DNA of 64,000 nucleotides. Source: Cadophora sp. MPI-SDFR-AT-0126 (lineage: Eukaryota; Ascomycota; Leotiomycetes; Helotiales; Ploettnerulaceae). Below, piece after piece: positions 59,376 to 64,000 of the stretch. The stretch is from assembly GCA_020747065.1 (NCBI GenBank), contig JAGMVK010000030.1:1-64000 (forward strand), written 5' to 3'. Each line of letters opens with the position of its first letter. Position 1 is the stretch's first letter. The notes below the pieces were generated by a model that did not search any database, was not told where the DNA came from, and was given only the letters and a program-made list of their open reading frames with translations. The position numbers and the translations under genes were made by a program.

Positions 59376-60709
59376 CTAATAGCTTGTATCGATCCATGAG
59401 TAACCAAGTGGCCAAAGTTGTCCCTTTGTGACAGGCGCGGTGGCTTCCGTATAGTAAAGCCTGCTTAAAGTTGACGAGCCTGCGCCTGTGTTTGACCACT
59501 CCTCAAAAATCCTACGACATGAGGAAGTCAAGGTTAGCGATTGCCCCGACGAACGTGGGAAAGGCCAACATACGGGGTAGCATTTGCTGTCATTGGTGCC
59601 CAGCCCTTAGCATTTACAACGGCTGTTAAGGCAGAAAACTGGTAGATGACTCGTGCATAAACACGCCACGGTCGGCCTAGATAGACGAGTCCAGTGACAC
59701 TGGCTCCTGATGCCGCAGTTATCTTGACGGCAAAATTAGAGGACATTTTGTGGTCAAACATATTGTATTGGAATGACTTACAGTGCTGTGATCAATCACA
59801 TACCAGGAAAGGTCGGTATCGTAAGTTCGAGAGCTTGCCGTAATTGACCCGCCTCCACTTGAAGCGATAGTACCTATTTCAAGGTCAGTAATTCTGTGCA
59901 TGATGTTGACCCCATCTCTAGCTCACATTCACCGAACCATGCACTGGCATCGCCAAAAATGTAGTCCACAGCTCCTGCTTGCAGTTAGACTCGGATGCTC
60001 GAAACTAGATTCAGTCCTTGCCTTCAATATAACAGTTGGAATAATACTGGTAGCCAGACTTTGCATACAGCGTATCTTGGTAGCTCTTGAATGAGCATCC
60101 ATAGTAACCTTGCCTTTGACCATTTGCTGTCAATGCGACTGCCTGGACCATATGTCAGACACGGCCTTCTTGCAACAGGGTTATGACCTTACTTGTCCGG
60201 CTGTGCCGTAAGTGTTTTCAAAATTGATGTTGTAAATCTTTACATCGTTGCTAACGACATTCATTGCAGAACTTGCGTCCAAAGAACCAGCGTCATATGA
60301 GCCAACACCGTGGGTGATCGTGACTGTATTTGCTTTCCAGTTTCCGGTGCTAACATTTAGAATTAGCTTTTCATGCAATGAGGTAAGTGAGCAACATAGT
60401 AAGAACTCACTTCGCTGTAGATCCATATATGGTCAGCGGGCCCCGATTCTTGATGTATACAACCTCGGCATAGGTGCCGGGGTATATGAAAATACAACTG
60501 GTTTCTGTAGACGAAAGAACCGCCACTGCAGAGCTGACGGTCGCGTACTCCCCTGTTTGGGTGCCTGAACCTCTCACGACAAGACAACCAGATGGCGGGG
60601 AAGTCCGAGCTACAACTCTTCTCTGCAGCGACGCTGGGCTAGCCAAGACATTGCTGAAAACCGAGGCTAATGTGAGGAGCGCAAGGATTGTAGATTCAAG
60701 AAAAGGCAT
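59376..60709 (-). CDS. Pectin methylesterase (CE8)
   Basis: A 333-residue secreted pectinesterase in seven exons: 60709-60411, 60349-60193, 60142-60022, 59974-59927, 59873-59782, 59722-59574, 59511-59376; phases agree. The signal peptide is in MPFLESTILALLTLASVF. Motifs: GYYGCSFKSYQDTLYA (QD), NCYIEGAVDYIFGDASAWF (catalytic Asp box), and VYLGRPWRVYARVIY (LGRPW, substrate Arg). The enzyme removes methyl esters from homogalacturonan in the host wall, exposing it to polygalacturonase. Intron 3 (59975-60021) has a GC donor (GCAAGG), needed to make the EGAVDYIFG motif. An in-frame ATG at 60721 would add four residues. A TATA-like ATATAAA lies just upstream near 60768 on the minus strand. Confidence 0.93.
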
Positions 60710-60721
60710 TTTTGCGGTCAA

Positions 60722-61339
60722 TTGGGCATTTATTGAGAGAGATACTATTCTAAGGCGAACGTATTGAGCTTTATATTCTACTTCTGCAAACCTGTTATTT
60801 CTTAGTTAGTGGCTTATTTGGTCACTCTCTAATATTATTTGAGTAATCAATAGACAAATAACCCTCACTTTACTAGGAATAGAAATAAACTTCTCATATG
60901 ATGTGAACGACGGGATCTACAGCCTAAAAGCCCTACACTATTCCCTAAATAATTTCCCCGTTTCGGATAATACTTCTATGATGCGGGGTTGGGTTTTACA
61001 ATTTTTCCGAGCACCGGCGTTTAACAGTAACCGAGCATCTTAGAACAAGCCATAGATAGTGCTCCGAGCAGAATCCTTCGTTGCATGTCCGCAAAAGAAA
61101 TTTGCCGTATTGCATGAATAGTCGGAAAATAATTTCTCAAATGTATGGGCTCTAGTATAGTGCATAGCAAAATCAAATCATCATGAGACTCTCACTTCAG
61201 GGTAATTTCGACCGTTGCAAACCTGGAAAAGGTTAGATTTTCATACTGTGTGCGTTTCTTAAAAAGATACGCGACAACAAATTCTGGGCAAATTTTCAGG
61301 CCTCATTCCAAAAAGAAAAGAAAATAAAAGAAAAGAAAC
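60722..61339. promoter_or_regulatory. Shared promoter, pectin methylesterase / GH28
   Basis: A divergent 0.6-kb region. One CreA-like GCGGGG at 60983-60988 and a TATA-like element near 60768 for the minus-strand gene. No frames. Confidence 0.4.
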
Positions 61340-62581
61340 ATGGCTCTTAGAAAGTTCAACCTTCGCAGCTTCTCAATCATTGCTGTCTTAGCTGCTTTTG
61401 CAACAGCTGCTCCATCACCAGTGGATATTACGCCAGACAAGGCCGTTGCACTCGTCAAGAGAGCAACATGTACACCAGCCTCTGCAAGTAATTCTGGCGT
61501 TGATGACACTCCAGCAATCGAGGCTGCTATCGCTGCTTGCGGGGCTGGGGGCACGATCGTTATTCCATCGGGGATGACTTACGCCATACGGTCCACAGTC
61601 GATTTCAAAGGCTGCACTGGATGCACATTCAACATTGAAGGCACGCTAAAGGCATCAAACGATCTCGACTATTGGTACTACCAGTCTGAGATATTTCTCA
61701 TCAGTGGTATAAAAGGTGCAACAATTCAAAGCTTGCTAGGGACAGGTGTTATTGATGGGAATGGTCAGAATGCCTACGATGTTTTTGCCACCAACAGCAG
61801 TCTCAAGAGACCGGCACTATACTCAATCAAAGGGGGTTCAACTGCTATCACTACCAAAAATATCCACATGAAGAACCCCCCTGGTATCTTCATCTATGCA
61901 GGAGGCGGCAGTTCCAATATCAACTTTGCTTCCTTATACATGACCGCCGCGAGCAAGAGCATCAACGCTCCTAAGAACACGGACGGGTTTGATGTCTGGG
62001 ATGCTAGTTTCGTCACCATAGCCGACACGACGGTTAGCAATCAGGATGACTGTGTTGCGTTCAAGGCCGGTTGCAGCTACGTTACTGTAACCAACATCAA
62101 ATGCACTGGCTCGCACGGTCTCTCAGTTGGATCCCTTGGGAAAACACACGGAGTGGTGGATATCGTCAAGAACATCTACGTCAACGGCGCCGACATGGTC
62201 ACCTCGGCCAAAGCAGTTGGAATCAAGCTCTACCCAAGCGGTCCAAACCACGGCTCTGCTATAGTCTCCAACGTAACTTGGTCAAACGTTATCGTTGATG
62301 CGAGTGACTATGCCGCACAAATGGGAGGCTGTTACGGCGAAACAGACACTTACTGTGCATCGTATCCAACCACCTCGCAGTTTTCCGGCATCAGGCTGAT
62401 TAACTTCTCTGGGAAAACCTCTGCCCATTATCAGCCGACTACATCTGAAATAACCTGTCCAGCTGGTGGCTGTGATGTTGTTTTCTCAGACTACAGTGTG
62501 TTATCGCCACTCGGCACATCAAAAGTCATTTGCACAACAAACGGTGGGACGATTTTGGGGGTGACTTGCTCGAGCCCTTGA
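61340..62581 (+). CDS. GH28 hydrolase, xylogalacturonan-hydrolase-like
   Basis: An intronless 413-residue secreted enzyme. The signal peptide FSIIAVLAAFATAAPSP is followed by a possible KR propeptide site (VALVKRATC). Family 28 motifs: NTDGFDVWD (NxD), NQDDCVAF (DD), and GSHGLSVGSLG (His). The usual RIK motif is GIKLYPSG, lacking the Arg that normally binds the galacturonate carboxylate. From memory, AGIK(T/L)YPSG and a CYGE...YC region resemble fungal endo-xylogalacturonan hydrolases and related non-homogalacturonan GH28 enzymes, so activity on a branched or modified pectin is likely. It is divergent from the methylesterase. Several NxS/T sites are present. Confidence 0.92.
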   Translation: MALRKFNLRSFSIIAVLAAFATAAPSPVDITPDKAVALVKRATCTPASASNSGVDDTPAIEAAIAACGAGGTIVIPSGMTYAIRSTVDFKGCTGCTFNIEGTLKASNDLDYWYYQSEIFLISGIKGATIQSLLGTGVIDGNGQNAYDVFATNSSLKRPALYSIKGGSTAITTKNIHMKNPPGIFIYAGGGSSNINFASLYMTAASKSINAPKNTDGFDVWDASFVTIADTTVSNQDDCVAFKAGCSYVTVTNIKCTGSHGLSVGSLGKTHGVVDIVKNIYVNGADMVTSAKAVGIKLYPSGPNHGSAIVSNVTWSNVIVDASDYAAQMGGCYGETDTYCASYPTTSQFSGIRLINFSGKTSAHYQPTTSEITCPAGGCDVVFSDYSVLSPLGTSKVICTTNGGTILGVTCSSP

Positions 62582-62730
62582 ATAGTTTAGAATACTCTAA
62601 GCCGACTTGATTTTAGCTATGTCTGTTCTGTTCAAATTGTTGAAAATCAACCCGTTGTATATTTTACTTTCGTTGTTAAATTTACGGCAAATACCTGAGA
62701 TACCCTTTATTTACTCTACCCATCCGCGTA

Positions 62731-62748
62731 CTCACTCACTCACTCACT
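62731..62748. repeat. CTCA microsatellite
   Basis: Short tandem CTCA repeat, about 4.5 units, followed by C-rich low-complexity sequence. 62582-62730 is the 3' flank of the GH28 gene, with no frame of note. Confidence 0.6.
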
Positions 62749-62765
62749 CGACCCCCCCTCACCCC

Positions 62766-63764
62766 TCAGTTGATCCCACCCTCCCTCCCTCTCCTAACCT
62801 CATCCACGAACGCCTTCGTACCGTCAACATCCCTCGCCATCCCTACGACCAAATCCCTAACAAACGTAACCCTCATCCGGGTTTCTCTAAGCTCTTTTCC
62901 CCAAACCTCCCATCTATCTGTTTCCCAGCCCCTCGTCAAGTGTAGTGGATCCTTCATATTCAATGCCACATTTGACATCATCTGCTCCATCTAGGAGTCG
63001 ATGGTAAAGCACCAAGAGTTGGATTTTTTGTCCAATGAGAGTGAGTATTGAAGCGTGGGATGACGGGAGCAATATCGCGCGGCGTTGGATTTTGCGTCGC
63101 TGGCGGGGTGGAGCGACGACTAGTTGATGGGTTGATTGCGGTAACGGAAAGTGTGGGGTTGTTGATGGTTGTCATAATCTTGAAACGTGAAGTCTTCCTC
63201 TTCTCCCTCCCCCTCCCGGTTTCCATTTGTTTGTTTGTTCGCCGCCTTGGTTGGGTAGAGGAACAGCAACGGATGTCAACCCTCCGTCCCTATCCTCAGC
63301 CATCATCACACGCCACGAGAGAGTATCAATAAGCTCCACCACCTTGCTCAACCGCTCCTTATTTTCATCCAATACTGATTCGTATACATCAAACGCACGT
63401 TCTAGATGCCAACTTTGTCTCCATGTGAGCCATCGTCCCGGGAGGAGTGGAGGTAGGAAGCGCATGAGGATATGGTTTCCTTGTCGACAGGATGAGCCAA
63501 AGAAGATGGTGCGTACTGGATTTAGTCCCGTGGGAAGTGTCGTAAATAGAAGGATGTGCTGGCGTCGAGGATTGAGATAAAGGATCCGTGGGTAGGGAGG
63601 ATATCGAAGAGGTTGGAGGGAAGGCGGAGAAGGGTGGATTCGAGACGGCGAAATCGTAGATGAAGGTAGCCATCAAGGGAAGTATCTTCCTCGTGATCTT
63701 CCTCGTCATCGTCTGACATCAACACCATCAACACTATCACTACCCCCACCACCACTTCCTCCAA
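62766..63764 (-). pseudogene. Unrecognised minus-strand gene, probably frameshifted
   Basis: Coding-like minus-strand pieces in order: acidic MSDDDEEDHEED start near 63719, LESTLLRLPSNLFDILPTHG, then one frame over PVRTIFFGSSCRQGNHILM, LERAFDVYESVLDENKER and VELIDTLSWRVMM, and a final piece GKELRETRMRVTFVRDLV ending at 62766. A one-base shift near 63525 is needed to join the first two. Either sequence error or gene decay could explain it. No family recognised. Confidence 0.35.
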
Positions 63765-64000
63765 ATCCCTTTCCGCCTACTGTCAATCCTTCTTCTTATT
63801 CGACTCCCTTGCCGAACTCTCTTTAAACTTCGAAAGATGTACAACCCTCCTGCCCGAGTTACCTGCCGACATCTTAGCATTACTCGTCAAGGTCCGCATC
63901 GCTATCAAAGAGACTCAGGATACAGTCTCATACATGAAAGCAAACCCGAAGGCGAGCCTTGGTCTAGCTGATACGAAGGAAGTCGCCCGCCAGTGCATCA
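63705..64000 (+). CDS. Partial ORF running off the window
   Basis: An open plus-strand frame without early ATG, reading SLAELSLNFERCTTLLPEL, PADILALLVKVRIAIKETQ and ADTKEVARQCI to the window end. It looks coding (amphipathic, helix-rich), while the opposite strand has stops there. It may be an internal exon. Function unknown; incomplete at the right edge. Confidence 0.35.

Noticed and set aside
1..64000. CRISPR arrays, operons, riboswitches or phage genes
   Set aside because: No regularly spaced direct repeats or bacterial-type gene layout; introns and protein families are fungal.

Overview
The window looks like nuclear DNA of a filamentous ascomycete, most likely a plant-associated one. Genes carry many short introns (about 42-86 nt). 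Gene families are typically fungal: Zn2Cys6 and C2H2 regulators, P450s, GH28/CE8 pectinases. Gene-rich blocks alternate with very AT-rich blocks of decayed repeats in which changes are almost all C/T or G/A transitions, as expected from repeat-induced point mutation (RIP). All gene models were built by eye from frames, splice motifs and family motifs; no database was searched.

Layout. 1-1.1 kb: RIP-mutated duplicated repeats and a solo LTR with target-site duplication (TSD) AGGTT. 1.3-9.0 kb: wreck of a nonribosomal peptide synthetase on the minus strand, with adenylation, carrier, epimerization-type and condensation pieces. A dead Tc1-type transposon (5836-7220) lies between carrier and epimerization pieces, and an F-box fragment lies further along. 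9.4-11.4 kb: Ser-rich and serine-peptidase-like fragments. 11513-18616: a complete but RIP-killed Ty3/gypsy element (186-bp LTRs, TSD CTGTC). 18.6-21.7 kb: gene fragments. 21716-23192: an intact beta-lactamase/transesterase-family gene. 24.3-26.9 kb: an unclassified decayed repeat. 27-29.3 kb: unrecognised minus-strand coding pieces. 29.3-30.8 kb: AT-rich.

30.8-39.6 kb is an intact island: P450 (-), an 895-aa C2H2 + Zn2Cys6 regulator (+), P450 (-) and a FAD monooxygenase (+). It reads as a small oxidative secondary-metabolism or detoxification cluster with its own regulator. It lies between repeats, has no core synthase, and both P450s have unusual I-helix motifs.

41.6-45.2 kb: a DsbA/FrnE-like oxidoreductase and a Zn2Cys6 regulator. 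45.2-49.7 kb: AT-rich, with a second solo LTR (TSD TCTAG).

49.7-62.6 kb is a pectin/plant-wall utilisation cluster: Zn2Cys6 regulator, MFS sugar transporter, exo-polygalacturonase-like GH28, GH5 glycosidase, pectin methylesterase and a second GH28 resembling xylogalacturonan hydrolase. All six genes appear intact. The enzymes would de-esterify and cut pectin, the transporter would import sugars, and CreA-like sites lie in the shared promoters. The window ends in poorly resolved coding pieces. Three introns, in three unrelated genes, use GC rather than GT donors.
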